The notes under the pieces: model-generated
The model's input: the letters and a program-made list of their open reading frames with translations, nothing else
What the model was told of the DNA's origin: nothing
Database searches by the model: none
DNA from: Nocardioides sp. Soil774
GTDB taxonomy: Bacteria > Actinomycetota > Actinomycetes > Propionibacteriales > Nocardioidaceae
Direction: 5' to 3'
Assembly: GCF_001428125.1 (NCBI RefSeq)
Contig: NZ_LMSM01000006.1
Location: 62,001 to 126,000 of the forward strand
Length of the DNA stretch: 64,000 bases
Program-made: the position numbers and the translations under genes
Shown: positions 1 through 8,298 of the stretch, piece after piece
How the letters are laid out: each line of letters begins with the position of its first letter
How positions within the stretch are numbered: position 1 is the first letter of the stretch

Positions 1-642
1 GTCACCGGCGACCCGCTGCTGGAGGCGGCCCGCCTGGTGGCCGGCGGCTCCCCCGACGACCCCGACTACCGCACCCTGTGGCCGCAGGTCGAGATCAGTG
101 CGGTGACGGCGACGGACGGCGTGCTGCTCGTCGAGGTGCCGGGCGACGCGTTCACCGAGCGCCCCGACGGCATGACCGCGCGGGACGCCGAGCTCGCGGT
201 CCAGCAGCTGGTCCGCACGCTGCAGGGCGTGCAGCAGGAGCGGGTGCCGGTGCAGCTCGAGCGGGGTGGCGCTCCCCTGTTCGGGCTCGCGACCGACGCG
301 CCGTACGAGGCCTCGAGCGACCTCGAGACCCTCAACCTGGTCAACATCACCTCGCCCGCGGAGGGCGACACCGTCACCGGCGACACCCTCACCGTCACTG
401 GCGTGGCGAACTCCTTCGAGGCCTCGGGCCCCTGCCGCCTGATCGTGGGCGGCCAGGAGGTGGCGCTGGAGGCCTACCAGTCCGACGGCTGGATGGAGGA
501 CCGGCTGTTCGCCTTCGAGGTGGAGATCCCGCTCGAGGGCGTGAGCGGCGAGGCCGTCCTCCGGTGCTCGACCGACGACCCGTCGGGTGGCGCCGAGGGC
601 AACGGCCCGTCCGTCGACACCAAGAACATCACCGTCCAGTAG
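1..642 (+). CDS. GerMN/Gmad2-type protein, 5' end missing
   Basis: The reading frame is open from the first base of the window, so this is the C-terminal 213 residues of a longer protein. The visible part matches the distal half of the protein that starts at 1243: a DPDY-x-LWP motif, a GerMN-like alpha/beta segment, then a Gmad2-like immunoglobulin fold with 'SPAEGDTVTGDTLTVTG'. These domains are known from spore germination and cell-envelope proteins; in non-sporulating actinobacteria they usually sit in envelope proteins of unknown role. It lies 73 bases upstream of a sigma-factor gene. Given the paralogue, a missing N-terminal cytoplasmic stretch and single membrane helix are likely (inference). 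Function is unknown. Confidence 0.75.
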   Translation, partial: VTGDPLLEAARLVAGGSPDDPDYRTLWPQVEISAVTATDGVLLVEVPGDAFTERPDGMTARDAELAVQQLVRTLQGVQQERVPVQLERGGAPLFGLATDAPYEASSDLETLNLVNITSPAEGDTVTGDTLTVTGVANSFEASGPCRLIVGGQEVALEAYQSDGWMEDRLFAFEVEIPLEGVSGEAVLRCSTDDPSGGAEGNGPSVDTKNITVQ

Positions 643-715
643 GTGTCAACCGCCCCTTGCACTGGGGCGTCCCACTCATGTGATGACGACCGGACCACAC
701 CGACGGGGGGCGCCC

Positions 716-1246
716 GTGGCCGAGCACCTCTCGCTGCACGGTGCTGACGCCGACGCCGCGGTGGAGGCGATGTACGCCGCCCACTGGCGCCAGCTCGTGC
801 GCCTGTCCGCCCTGCTCGTGCACGACCAGGCCGCCGCGGAGGACGTCGTGCAGGACGCCTTCGTGGCGATGCACGGGCGCTGGTCACGGCTGCGCGACTC
901 CGACAAGGCGCTGGCGTACCTGCGCCAGGCGGTCGTCAACCGGTCGCGCTCGGCGCTGCGGCACCGCGCGGTCGTCGAGAAGCACACCCGCCGCGAGCAG
1001 GCCGTCGGCACGGTCGTCACCGGGCCGTCCCTCGGCGGCGCCCGGCGCGACGCCGTACGAGCCGCGCTCCTCGAGCTCTCGCAGCGCCAGCGCGAGGTAC
1101 TGGTGCTGCGGCACTACCTCGACTGGTCGGAGACACAGATCGCCGACGCGCTGGGCATCTCGCGCGGCGCGGTCAAGGTGCACGCATCCCGTGGCAGCGC
1201 CGCCCTGCGCGACCTGCTCAGTGTCTGGTGGGAGGACCCGTCGTGA
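716..1246 (+). CDS. SigE-family RNA polymerase sigma factor
   Basis: This encodes a small (176-residue) sigma-70 family factor of the SigE/ECF type, which directs RNA polymerase to a specific regulon. Region 2 is visible around residues 41-53 (AEDVVQDAFVAMH) and region 4 with its helix-turn-helix around 137-160 (WSETQIADALGISRGAVKVH). The GTG start was chosen because a run of G (701-710) precedes it at good spacing; an in-frame ATG at 683 has a weaker site. Its stop overlaps the start of the next gene by 4 bases (GTGA), so it is translationally coupled to a membrane-anchored protein that is the best candidate for its controller. The regulon is unknown. Confidence 0.85.
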   Translation: MAEHLSLHGADADAAVEAMYAAHWRQLVRLSALLVHDQAAAEDVVQDAFVAMHGRWSRLRDSDKALAYLRQAVVNRSRSALRHRAVVEKHTRREQAVGTVVTGPSLGGARRDAVRAALLELSQRQREVLVLRHYLDWSETQIADALGISRGAVKVHASRGSAALRDLLSVWWEDPS

Positions 1247-2331
1247 ACGACCAGAGGATCACTGACCTGCTCCACGAGGCGGCGGACGCCATCGAGCCCG
1301 GTGACCGGATCGAGGCGGTCCGTGCCGCCACCAGGCCGCCCGAGCGGGGTCGCGGCCGCAGCTGGTGGGCCGCAGGCGGCGCCGGGCTCGTCGCCGCCTC
1401 GGCCGTCACGGCGCTCGTGCTCGCGGCTGGGGACATGCCGGACGGCGCCGCGCCGGCACCGGCGGACGGACCGACATCCACGGCGACGCCGACCGACGAC
1501 CCGACCTCCGCCGCACCGGACCGCTCCGAGCGCCAGGACAGGCTCGAGCAGATGCGCCGCGCCTCCCAGGGGGTCCACGCGGTCTACTACGTCGGAGACA
1601 CCCCCGCGGGTCCCCGGCTCTACCGACAGCTCCTCACGATGGACCCTGCGGACCCGCTCGGTGTCGCCGTCGCCGCGGCCGTCGGCAGCACCCGCGACGG
1701 CAGGCGGCTGCCGCCCGAGGACCCGGACTACCGGGTGCTCTGGCCACCGCTCACCACCGCCTCGGCACAGCTCGCGTCCACCGGTGACGTCATCGACGTC
1801 TCGCTCGGCGGCGACCCGCAGGACGACCTCCGCTCGGCCGGCGCGCTCACGCCCGAGGAGGCGCGGCTCGCCGTCGAGGCCGTCGTCCGCACGGCGCAGG
1901 ACGCGGTGGGCAAGCAGCTGCCGGTCCGCTTCCGGCTGTTCGGCGAGCTCGCCGACACCGTCCTCGGTGTAGCGACGTCGACGCCGGTCACGGCCGGCCC
2001 GGACCTCGACGTGCTCGCTCACGTCAGCCTGTCGACCCCGTTCGAGGGACAGGTGGTCGACAATGACGAGCCCTTCACCGTGACCGGCGCGGGCACCGGC
2101 TACGAGGGCAACATCGTGACGCGCATCCAGCGCTGGGAGGGGACCTACGTCGTCGACCAGGTCCCGACGATCGCGAGCGGTGAGGGCACGCCCCGGCTCT
2201 GGCCCTTCTCGGTGACCTTCGACCTGGGCGGCGTGGCGCCCGGCGACTACGTCGTGATCTCCCAGACCGAGGACCCGTCGGGCCAGGGTGACTTCTTCAC
2301 CGACACCCGGCGCATCACCGTCATCGACTGA
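1243..2331 (+). CDS. Membrane-anchored GerMN/Gmad2 protein, putative anti-sigma partner
   Basis: A 362-residue protein with a short cytoplasmic N-terminus (about 40 residues), one membrane helix (residues 41-63) and a Pro/Thr/Asp-rich linker. An extracytoplasmic part follows, with a GerMN-like segment and a Gmad2-like Ig domain at the C-terminus ('STPFEGQVVDNDEPFTVTG'). The GTG start overlaps the sigma-factor stop and has GGGAGGA 7 bases upstream. Anti-sigma factors of SigE-type factors often have this single-pass layout and position, but no ZAS zinc motif is seen, so anti-sigma activity is inferred from context only. It is a paralogue of the truncated protein at the left edge. Confidence 0.75.
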   Translation: MNDQRITDLLHEAADAIEPGDRIEAVRAATRPPERGRGRSWWAAGGAGLVAASAVTALVLAAGDMPDGAAPAPADGPTSTATPTDDPTSAAPDRSERQDRLEQMRRASQGVHAVYYVGDTPAGPRLYRQLLTMDPADPLGVAVAAAVGSTRDGRRLPPEDPDYRVLWPPLTTASAQLASTGDVIDVSLGGDPQDDLRSAGALTPEEARLAVEAVVRTAQDAVGKQLPVRFRLFGELADTVLGVATSTPVTAGPDLDVLAHVSLSTPFEGQVVDNDEPFTVTGAGTGYEGNIVTRIQRWEGTYVVDQVPTIASGEGTPRLWPFSVTFDLGGVAPGDYVVISQTEDPSGQGDFFTDTRRITVID

Positions 2332-2338
2332 CGCGGCG

Positions 2339-3079
2339 TCAGGACCAGCGCGGCGTGCGCGACAGCAGCGCCGCGACGGCCACGACGCCGGCGGTGGAGG
2401 TGCGCAGCACCTCGGCCCCGAGGCGTACGACGTGGGCGCCGGCGTCGGTGAGCTCGGCCAGCTCGTCGGGGGCGATGCCGCCCTCCGGGCCGACGACCAC
2501 GACGATCCGGCCCGATGCGGGCACGTCGAGGGTGGCGAGCGGCTGGGTCGCGTCCTCGTGGAGCACCACCGCGAGGTCCGCGTCGGCGACGACCGCGGCC
2601 AGGTCGGCGGTCGAAGCGAGGGGCGTCACCGTGGGCAGCCACGACCGACGCGCCTGCTTGGCTGCCTCGCGGGCGGTCGCCTGCCACTTGGCGTGGGACT
2701 TCACGGCCCGCTCGCCCTTCCAGACCGCCACCGAGCGCGAGGCCGCCCACGGCACGACGCGGTCGACGCCGACCTCGGTGAGCACCTCGACCGCCAGCTC
2801 GCCGCGCTCGCCCTTGGGCAGCGCCTGCACGACCGTGATCGCCGGCTCCGGGCGGGTGTCGGTGGAGACCGACGCCACGGTGACGGAGAAGAACCTCTTG
2901 CCGGTCGAGGCGACCGCGCCGGTGACCGAGGTGCCGCGGCCGTCGGTCAGCACGACCTGCTCGCCCTCGCGCAGGCGGCGTACGGCGACGGCGTGGTGCG
3001 CCTCGTCGCCGTCGACCTCGACGACCGAGCCGGGGACGGCGTCCGTCAGCGAGTCGACGAGGTGGACGGGGAGCGACAC
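2339..3079 (-). CDS. rsmE: 16S rRNA (uracil-1498-N3)-methyltransferase RsmE
   Basis: A 246-residue SPOUT-class methyltransferase that methylates U1498 of 16S rRNA using S-adenosylmethionine. The trefoil-knot signatures are visible near the C-terminus: VVVVGPEGGI and LGAEVLRTSTA. The N-terminal part (EAHHAVAVRRLREGEQV) is the PUA-like RNA-binding domain. GTG start, 8 bases after the dnaJ stop; length fits the family. It is the third gene of hrcA-dnaJ-rsmE, an order conserved in many actinobacteria, so it probably shares the HrcA-controlled transcript. Confidence 0.93.
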   Translation of the reverse strand: MSLPVHLVDSLTDAVPGSVVEVDGDEAHHAVAVRRLREGEQVVLTDGRGTSVTGAVASTGKRFFSVTVASVSTDTRPEPAITVVQALPKGERGELAVEVLTEVGVDRVVPWAASRSVAVWKGERAVKSHAKWQATAREAAKQARRSWLPTVTPLASTADLAAVVADADLAVVLHEDATQPLATLDVPASGRIVVVVGPEGGIAPDELAELTDAGAHVVRLGAEVLRTSTAGVVAVAALLSRTPRWS

Positions 3080-3087
3080 CGGCCCGC

Positions 3088-4266
3088 TCAGCCCTGGAAG
3101 GCTTCGCGCAGCCGGCCGAACATCGACTTGTGCGGCGCCTCGTTCTGCCCGTCGGGCTGCTCCTCGCCGCGGATCGCCGCCAGCTCGCGCAGCAGCTCCT
3201 CCTGGCGCGGGTCGAGCCGCGTCGGGGTGTCGACGGAGATGCTGACGACCAGGTCGCCGCGACCGCCGCGGAGGCTGGGCACGCCGAAGCCGCGGATGAC
3301 CTGCTCGCTGCCCGACTGGGTGCCGGGGCGGACGTCGAGGTCGTAGGTGGTGACGGGCCTCGAGTCGGGGTCGGAGTCCTTCGGCGGCTCCAGGTCGGCC
3401 TCGAGCAGCGGGAGCGTGAGGTGGGTGCCGAGGGCCGCCGCCGTCATCGGCAGCGAGATCGTGGTGTGCAGGTCGTTGCCGTGGCGGGTGAAGGTCTTGT
3501 GCGGCTCGACGTGGATCTCGACGTAGAGGTCGCCGGCCGGGCCACCGCCGGGGCCGACCTCGCCCTGGCCGGTCAGCTGGACGCGGGTGCCGTGGTCGAC
3601 GCCGGCGGGGATCTTGACCGTCAGCGTGCGACGCGAGCGCACCCGGCCGTCGCCGGAGCACTCACGGCACGGGTCGGGGATGACCGACCCATAGCCGCGG
3701 CAGGCCGCGCAGGGGCGCAGCGTGCGGATCTCGCCGAGGAAGGAGCGCTGCACGACAGCGACCTCGCCCTGGCCGTGGCAGGTCTCGCAGGGCACCGGCT
3801 TGGTGCCGGGCGCGGTGCCCTCGCCCTCGCAGGCCTCACAGCGCAGCGCCGTGTCGACCTTGAGGTCACGCGTGACGCCGAAGGCGGCCTCCGCGAGCGT
3901 CACGTCGAGGCGGATCAGGGCGTCCTGGCCGCGCCGCGCACGCGAGCGCGGGCCACGCGCACCGGCGCCGGCGGCCGCGCCGCCACCGCCGAAGAAGGCG
4001 TCCATGATGTCGGTGAAGCTGAAGCCCTGGCCGGCACCGCCGAAGCCCTGGCTGAACGCGTCGCCGCCACGGTCGTACGCCGCCCGCTTGCCCGGGTCGC
4101 TCAGCACCTCGTAGGCGCGCGAGACGTCCTTGAAGCGCTCCTGCGTCTCCGGGTCGGGGTTGACGTCGGGGTGCAGCTGGCGGGCCAGCCGGCGGTAGGC
4201 CTTCTTGATCTCGTCGGCATCGGCGTCGCGGGAGACGCCGAGGATCTCGTAGGGGTCCTGGGTCAC
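3088..4266 (-). CDS. dnaJ: Chaperone DnaJ (type I, HrcA-linked copy)
   Basis: A 392-residue Hsp40 co-chaperone that stimulates DnaK ATPase and delivers unfolded clients. The J domain is at residues 1-70 with HPD at 32-34, followed by a Gly/Phe/Ala-rich linker. A zinc-binding region has all four CxxCxGxG-type repeats ([32 protein letters not shown]), and the C-terminal substrate domains follow. The GTG start overlaps the hrcA stop (GTGA), so the two are translationally coupled. Actinobacteria commonly carry two dnaJ genes; the one next to hrcA is usually called dnaJ2. Regulation by HrcA is expected from the upstream CIRCE element. Confidence 0.95.
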   Translation of the reverse strand: MTQDPYEILGVSRDADADEIKKAYRRLARQLHPDVNPDPETQERFKDVSRAYEVLSDPGKRAAYDRGGDAFSQGFGGAGQGFSFTDIMDAFFGGGGAAAGAGARGPRSRARRGQDALIRLDVTLAEAAFGVTRDLKVDTALRCEACEGEGTAPGTKPVPCETCHGQGEVAVVQRSFLGEIRTLRPCAACRGYGSVIPDPCRECSGDGRVRSRRTLTVKIPAGVDHGTRVQLTGQGEVGPGGGPAGDLYVEIHVEPHKTFTRHGNDLHTTISLPMTAAALGTHLTLPLLEADLEPPKDSDPDSRPVTTYDLDVRPGTQSGSEQVIRGFGVPSLRGGRGDLVVSISVDTPTRLDPRQEELLRELAAIRGEEQPDGQNEAPHKSMFGRLREAFQG

Positions 4267-5285
4267 TGGTTTCCTTCATCGAGGATCCGCGAGACGTAGC
4301 GCGCGACGGCGCGCACGGCTGCCATGGATCCGGGGTAGTCCATCCGGGTCGGTCCGACCACGCCGAGGGAGCCGAGGTGCAGCTCCTGCGGTCCGTAGCC
4401 GGTGGCCACGACGCTGGTCGCGGCGAGCTCTGAGTAGGGGCCCTCGTGCCCGATGCGCACGGTGAGCGCGTCGACCCCCGACTCCCCCAGCAGCTTGAGC
4501 AGCACGACGTGCTCCTCCAGCGCCTCGAGGAGCGGTCGCACGGCGGTGTCGAAGTCGCCGTAGCGGGCGAGGTTGGCGGTGCCGCTGACGGCCACGCGCT
4601 CGTCGCTGCGGTGGTCCGACATCGCCTCGGTGAGCACCCCGACGACGGCGCGCGTGGAGTCTGCCTGCTCGGGGCGTACGTCGTCGGGCAGCGCGCCCAG
4701 CGCCGCCGCGGCGGCCGCGATCTGCACGCCCGCGGTGGCCTGGTTGACCGCGACCCGCAGCTCGGCGAGGTCGGTGTCGGCGATCGGTGCGTCGAGCTCG
4801 ACCAGGCGCTGCTCGACCCGCCCGGTGCTGAGGATCAGGATGACCATCACCCGGGTCGGGGTCAGCGCGACGAGCTCCACGTGGCGCACCGTGGAGCGCG
4901 AGAGCGTGGGGTACTGGACGATGGCGACCTGGCGGGTCAGCTGGCTCAGCAGCCGCACCGACTTCTGCACCACGTCGTCGAGGTCGACCGCGCCGTCGAG
5001 CAGCGTCGAGATCGCGCGGCGCTCGGCCATGCTCATCGGCTTGAGGGTGGCGAGCTTGTCGACGAAGAGGCGGTAGCCCTTGTCGGTGGGCACCCGGCCC
5101 GCGCTGGTGTGGGGCTGGTGGATGTAGCCCTCCTCCTCCAGCACCGCCATGTCGTTGCGCACCGTCGCCGGCGAGACGCCGAGCCCGTGACGCTCGACCA
5201 GCGCCTTGGAGCCCACCGGCTCCTCGGTGGCGACGTAGTCCTCCACGATCGCGCGCAGCACGTCGAGCTTGCGGTCGTCGACCAC
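4263..5285 (-). CDS. hrcA: Heat-inducible transcription repressor HrcA
   Basis: A 340-residue repressor of class I heat-shock genes. The N-terminal winged helix ([32 protein letters not shown]) binds CIRCE; the rest is the GAF-like and dimerisation domain. The GTG start was chosen because a perfect GAGGAGG lies 5 bases upstream; a longer frame from 5324 would run through the operator. It is the first gene of hrcA-dnaJ-rsmE and should repress its own operon through the CIRCE site 13 bases upstream of the start codon. Confidence 0.96.
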   Translation of the reverse strand: MVDDRKLDVLRAIVEDYVATEEPVGSKALVERHGLGVSPATVRNDMAVLEEEGYIHQPHTSAGRVPTDKGYRLFVDKLATLKPMSMAERRAISTLLDGAVDLDDVVQKSVRLLSQLTRQVAIVQYPTLSRSTVRHVELVALTPTRVMVILILSTGRVEQRLVELDAPIADTDLAELRVAVNQATAGVQIAAAAAALGALPDDVRPEQADSTRAVVGVLTEAMSDHRSDERVAVSGTANLARYGDFDTAVRPLLEALEEHVVLLKLLGESGVDALTVRIGHEGPYSELAATSVVATGYGPQELHLGSLGVVGPTRMDYPGSMAAVRAVARYVSRILDEGNQ

Positions 5286-5297
5286 GGAACCTCCTCG

Positions 5298-5324
5298 CTG
5301 GCACTCAACTGACGGGAGTGCCAA
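5298..5324 (-). promoter_or_regulatory. CIRCE operator (HrcA binding site)
   Basis: On the minus strand the sequence is TTGGCACTC, 9 bases, GAGTGCCAG, which matches the CIRCE consensus (TTAGCACTC-N9-GAGTGCTAA) with only minor changes. It lies just upstream of the hrcA ribosome-binding site and about 30 bases upstream of the divergent hydrolase gene. Role: autoregulation of hrcA-dnaJ-rsmE by HrcA. Confidence 0.95.
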
Positions 5325-5353
5325 CTCTACTAGCAGGCCGTAGTGTCCGGGGC

Positions 5354-6217
5354 ATGCCCGACCTCACCCCCCGATTCGTCGAGGTGGCGCCCCGCGTCTG
5401 GGTGGCGCACTACGACTGGATGCACGTCAACATCACGCTGGTCGGAGGGTCCGACGGACTCCTCATGGTCGACACGCACGGCTCGGCGCAGCAGGCGCGC
5501 GTGGTCGCCGACGACGTACGCCGCCTGGGCGCGGGTCCGCTCACCGGGCTGGTCAACACCCACGAGCACTGGGACCACCACTTCGGCAACGCGACGATGG
5601 TCGAGCAGTTCGGCGAGATGCCGATCCACGCCACCGAGTGGGCCCGCGACCACGTCGAGGAGTCCGCGCGGCACACGTTCGAGATGTACGAGCAGGCCAG
5701 CGACCACCCGCGCCGCGAGGAGGTCCTCGCCACCACGCTGCAGCTGCCGACGCACACGTTCTCCTCGGCGGTCCAGGTCGACCTCGGCGACCGCGCGGTC
5801 GAGCTGATCCACCCCGGCCGCGGGCACACGGCGGGCGACCTGGTCGTCCGGGTGCCCGACGCCGACGTCGTGCTCGGCGGTGACCTCATCGAGGAGTCGG
5901 ACCCGCCCTTCATCGGCGACGACTCGTGGCCGATGGATTGGCCGTTGACGCTCGACCTGGTGCTCGGGCTGATGACCGACGCCACCGTCGTCGTGCCCGG
6001 CCACGGGCAGGTCGTCGACAAGGACTACGTCCAGGCCCAGCGCGCCGAGCTGGGCGTCATCGCCGAGACCATCCGCGACCTCGCCTCGCGAGGTGTGCCG
6101 CAGTCCGAGGCGCTCGCCCAGGGCGAGTGGCCGTGGGAGCCGGAGCGGCTCGTCAGCGCCGTACGCCTGGGCTACGAGCACCTGCCCCGCAGCCAGAAGC
6201 GCCTCCCGCTCGTCTGA
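5354..6217 (+). CDS. Metallo-beta-lactamase-fold hydrolase
   Basis: A 287-residue MBL-fold protein. The metal-binding motif H70-E-H72-W-D74-H75 is present, followed by GRGHTAGD (third His), a GGDLIEE segment with the bridging Asp, and a distal 'VVPGHGQVV' His. It resembles MBL enzymes of the glyoxalase II/subclass B3-like type; the substrate cannot be told. The ATG at 5354 was preferred because an upstream in-frame start at 5318 falls inside the CIRCE element. It is divergent from hrcA with 68 bases between start codons. Confidence 0.85.
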   Translation: MPDLTPRFVEVAPRVWVAHYDWMHVNITLVGGSDGLLMVDTHGSAQQARVVADDVRRLGAGPLTGLVNTHEHWDHHFGNATMVEQFGEMPIHATEWARDHVEESARHTFEMYEQASDHPRREEVLATTLQLPTHTFSSAVQVDLGDRAVELIHPGRGHTAGDLVVRVPDADVVLGGDLIEESDPPFIGDDSWPMDWPLTLDLVLGLMTDATVVVPGHGQVVDKDYVQAQRAELGVIAETIRDLASRGVPQSEALAQGEWPWEPERLVSAVRLGYEHLPRSQKRLPLV

Positions 6218-6281
6218 GCTCGTCTGCGCGGTCACCCCCCGGGGGCTGGCGCGGCCCGGTGCGCCTCGGTAGGACTGGGTG

Positions 6282-6602
6282 ATGACCGACAACAACGAGT
6301 CCACCCAGAGCACCGACACCCCGCGCTCCCAGAGCGGCACCAGCCCCGCGGACGCCGACCACGAGGGCGGCACCGCCTCGCCGGACTCCTCCACTCTCGG
6401 CGGGATCTCCGACGACCAGCTGCCCGAGGACCTGCAGCCCGGCGAGGACAACCCCCTGGCCGAGCCGCTCGACCCCGACGACGAGGCGACCAAGAGCCGC
6501 GAGGAGCTCGAGATGGACGCCACCCAGGAGGAGGACGAGGCGATCGCGAACGGCGACGGGAGCGGCGACGGCGCCCAGGGCGCCGGCATCTCGCAGGGCT
6601 GA
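6282..6602 (+). CDS. Small acidic, disordered protein
   Basis: A 106-residue protein very rich in Asp, Glu, Ser, Thr and Gly with no hydrophobic core, membrane segment or cysteine, so probably intrinsically disordered. An N-terminal Thr/Ser stretch leads into a strongly acidic middle and C-terminus. The frame and codon bias fit a real gene, and it ends 1 base before the convergent membrane-protein gene. I do not recognise a family; function unknown. Confidence 0.55.
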   Translation: MTDNNESTQSTDTPRSQSGTSPADADHEGGTASPDSSTLGGISDDQLPEDLQPGEDNPLAEPLDPDDEATKSREELEMDATQEEDEAIANGDGSGDGAQGAGISQG

Positions 6603-6603
6603 G

Positions 6604-6912
6604 TCAGCGCGTCAGCGCGAGCACGGCGATGAACGCGGCGTAACCGCCGAACACGAAGAGCACGATGCCGACGGCGACCAGGACCTCGGTCGAGGGCAGC
6701 AGCCGACCGAGACGGACCTGGTTGTCGTCGGCGTACTCCTCGTAGTGGTTGTGCGAGTCGCTCCAGTTGAGCCAGGCCGCGCTGCGCTCCCATCGGGTCA
6801 TCTGCTTGCCGGGCTTGTCGGGCCCCTTGAGCTCCTCGGACACGAAGCCGCTGCGCCCGCCGAAGGACCGGGCGATCGCGGACTGCTGGGTGGTGCGCTG
6901 CCGCCGCGACAT
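6604..6912 (-). CDS. Small membrane protein, unknown
   Basis: A 102-residue protein with a charged N-terminal 70 residues (Arg, Gln, Trp rich, 'WERSAAWLNWSDSHNHYEEY') and one C-terminal membrane helix (VLVAVGIVLFVFGGYAAFIAVLAL). Its ATG overlaps the stop of the upstream gene by 4 bases (ATGA), so the two are co-translated and possibly form a complex. No family recognised. Confidence 0.6.
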   Translation of the reverse strand: MSRRQRTTQQSAIARSFGGRSGFVSEELKGPDKPGKQMTRWERSAAWLNWSDSHNHYEEYADDNQVRLGRLLPSTEVLVAVGIVLFVFGGYAAFIAVLALTR

Positions 6913-7181
6913 CAGGCTCCCCGCGTCTGCGCCAGCCAGACGAAGAAGCCGACGAAGGACGCGGCTGCGACGGCGATGATCGCGGCGGAGATCCCCCAGT
7001 CGGCCCAGACCGACAGCCGCACCGGCCGGAAGACGCCGTCCTCCTCGTAGTCGTCGCGCAGGCGCGCCCGGATGCGCTCGCGCCACGAAGTCCGTCGCAG
7101 GCGTGCCGCGCGACCCCCGTCGCTGCCCCCGACCCCCTGCGCCGTGTGCTCGTTCTCCTGCGTCGTCGCGCGTGCTGCCAC
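6912..7181 (-). CDS. Small membrane protein, unknown
   Basis: An 89-residue protein with a basic N-terminal half (RLRRTSWRERIRARLRDDYEED) and one membrane helix near the C-terminus (WGISAAIIAVAAASFVGFFVWL). GTG start with a G-rich ribosome-binding site (GGGGGTGG). First gene of a two-gene unit with the following membrane protein. It is divergent from the DUF3097 gene with 46 bases between starts. No known domain. Confidence 0.6.
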   Translation of the reverse strand: MAARATTQENEHTAQGVGGSDGGRAARLRRTSWRERIRARLRDDYEEDGVFRPVRLSVWADWGISAAIIAVAAASFVGFFVWLAQTRGA

Positions 7182-7227
7182 GGCGTGCCACCCCCGATTG
7201 TGTCCGTTGGCCGCCTACCGTATCCCG

Positions 7228-8076
7228 GTGCCTGCGGATCGCTACGGAACAGACGTCCTCTCCGGCGACTGGCGTGTCCCGGCCAGGGGCCGTGCCGTCG
7301 AGACGCCCACAGAGCTCGGCATGGTGGTCGAGGAGGTCACCACCGACTGGTGCGGCGAGGTGGTCGCGGTCGACCGCGACATCGACACGCTGACGCTCGA
7401 GGACCGCCGCGGCAAGCGGCGTACGTTCCCCCTCGGGCCCGGCTTCCTGCTGGAGGGCAAGCCGGTCATCCTCACCCGCCCGGTGCGCGCAGGTGCGCCC
7501 GCCGCCCCCACGCGCACCGCGTCGGGCTCGGTCGCGGTCGCCGGCGCGAAGGCCCGCGTGGCCCGCGCCAGCCGGATCTTCGTCGAGGGCCGCCACGACG
7601 CCGAGCTGGTCGAGAAGGTCTGGGGCGACGACCTGCGCATCGAGGGCGTGGTGGTCGAGTACCTCGGCGGCGTCGACGACCTCGCCGACCACCTCCGCGA
7701 CTTCAAGCCCGGACCGCAGCGCCGCGTGGGCGTCCTGGTCGACCACCTGGTCCCGGGGTCGAAGGAGGCGCGCATCGCCCAGGGCATCGCCCGCTCCCCC
7801 ATCGGCAAGCACGTGCTCGTCGTGGGGCACCCCTTCATCGACGTGTGGCAGGCGGTCAAGCCCGACCGCCTCGGCATCCCCCGCTGGCCCGCGGTGCCCA
7901 AGGGCATCGACTGGAAGACCGGCACCTGCCAGCAGCTGGGCTGGCCGCACCGCAACCAGGCCGACATCGCGCGCGCGTGGAAGCACATCCTGGGCCGCGT
8001 GACGTCGTACGCCGACCTCGAGCCCGCGCTGCTCGGCAGGGTCGAGGAGCTCATCGACTTCACGACGCTTCCCTGA
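7228..8076 (+). CDS. DUF3097 family protein with toprim-like motifs
   Basis: A 282-residue protein of the actinobacterial DUF3097 family. The N-terminal third has 'GVVEEVTTDWCGEVV'-type beta segments; the middle carries IFVEGRHDAELVEKVWG (E120, D124) and, 48 residues on, VGVLVDHLVPGSKEARIA (D172, H173). That spacing looks like a toprim domain (as in RNase M5 and DnaG primase), though the second motif is DHL rather than DPD. A nucleic-acid role is therefore possible but inferred. The GTG start at 7228 fits the family N-terminus; frames starting at 7072 run through the divergent gene. Confidence 0.8.
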   Translation: MPADRYGTDVLSGDWRVPARGRAVETPTELGMVVEEVTTDWCGEVVAVDRDIDTLTLEDRRGKRRTFPLGPGFLLEGKPVILTRPVRAGAPAAPTRTASGSVAVAGAKARVARASRIFVEGRHDAELVEKVWGDDLRIEGVVVEYLGGVDDLADHLRDFKPGPQRRVGVLVDHLVPGSKEARIAQGIARSPIGKHVLVVGHPFIDVWQAVKPDRLGIPRWPAVPKGIDWKTGTCQQLGWPHRNQADIARAWKHILGRVTSYADLEPALLGRVEELIDFTTLP

Positions 8077-8148
8077 GCGCAGCGGAGGGAACATCACGTC
8101 GGGAGGTCGAGGAGGGCTCGCCCAGCCCTGAGCGGAGCGAAGGGCTGG
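8069..8148. repeat. Two REP-like copies of a GAGCG-AGCG-AGGG hairpin
   Basis: Two short imperfect palindromes with the same core: 8069-8091 (CCCTGAGCGCAGCGGAGGG flanked by TT and AA) and 8122-8148 (CCAGCCCT, GAGCGGAGCGA, AGGGCTGG). The first overlaps the stop codon of the DUF3097 gene. A related GGAGCGAAGCGAG stretch lies at about 12583. Such GAGCGNAGCG cores are dispersed in many actinobacterial genomes. Downstream, GAGACCCGCGG is directly repeated within 8150-8200. Confidence 0.5.
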
Positions 8149-8211
8149 CGACCCGTCACGAGACCCGCGGGCCGTCATGAGACCCGCGGACCCGGAGGTT
8201 CCAGATCAAAG

Positions 8212-8272
8212 CTGGAGCCTCACCCTCGAAGCTTCGGGGGTGAGGCTCCAGTTTCCCCGGATATCCGGGGAA
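8212..8272. terminator. Bidirectional double hairpin between convergent genes
   Basis: The first hairpin spans 8212-8251: a 14-base arm (CTGGAGCCTCACCC) pairs perfectly with 8238-8251, and the 12 bases between are themselves nearly self-complementary. Right after it is a perfect 20-base palindrome, TTCCCCGGATATCCGGGGAA (8253-8272). It lies between the convergent DUF3097 and hemW genes, so it can stop transcription from both sides. There is no strong U-tract. Confidence 0.7.
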
Positions 8273-8298
8273 CGCGACAGGAGGGGCGGCGGGCCGTC

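Noticed and set aside
6604-8178. Minus-strand 524-codon frame covering hemW-side gap and DUF3097
   Set aside because: Only its last 102 codons (from 6912) look like a protein; the rest is antisense to DUF3097.
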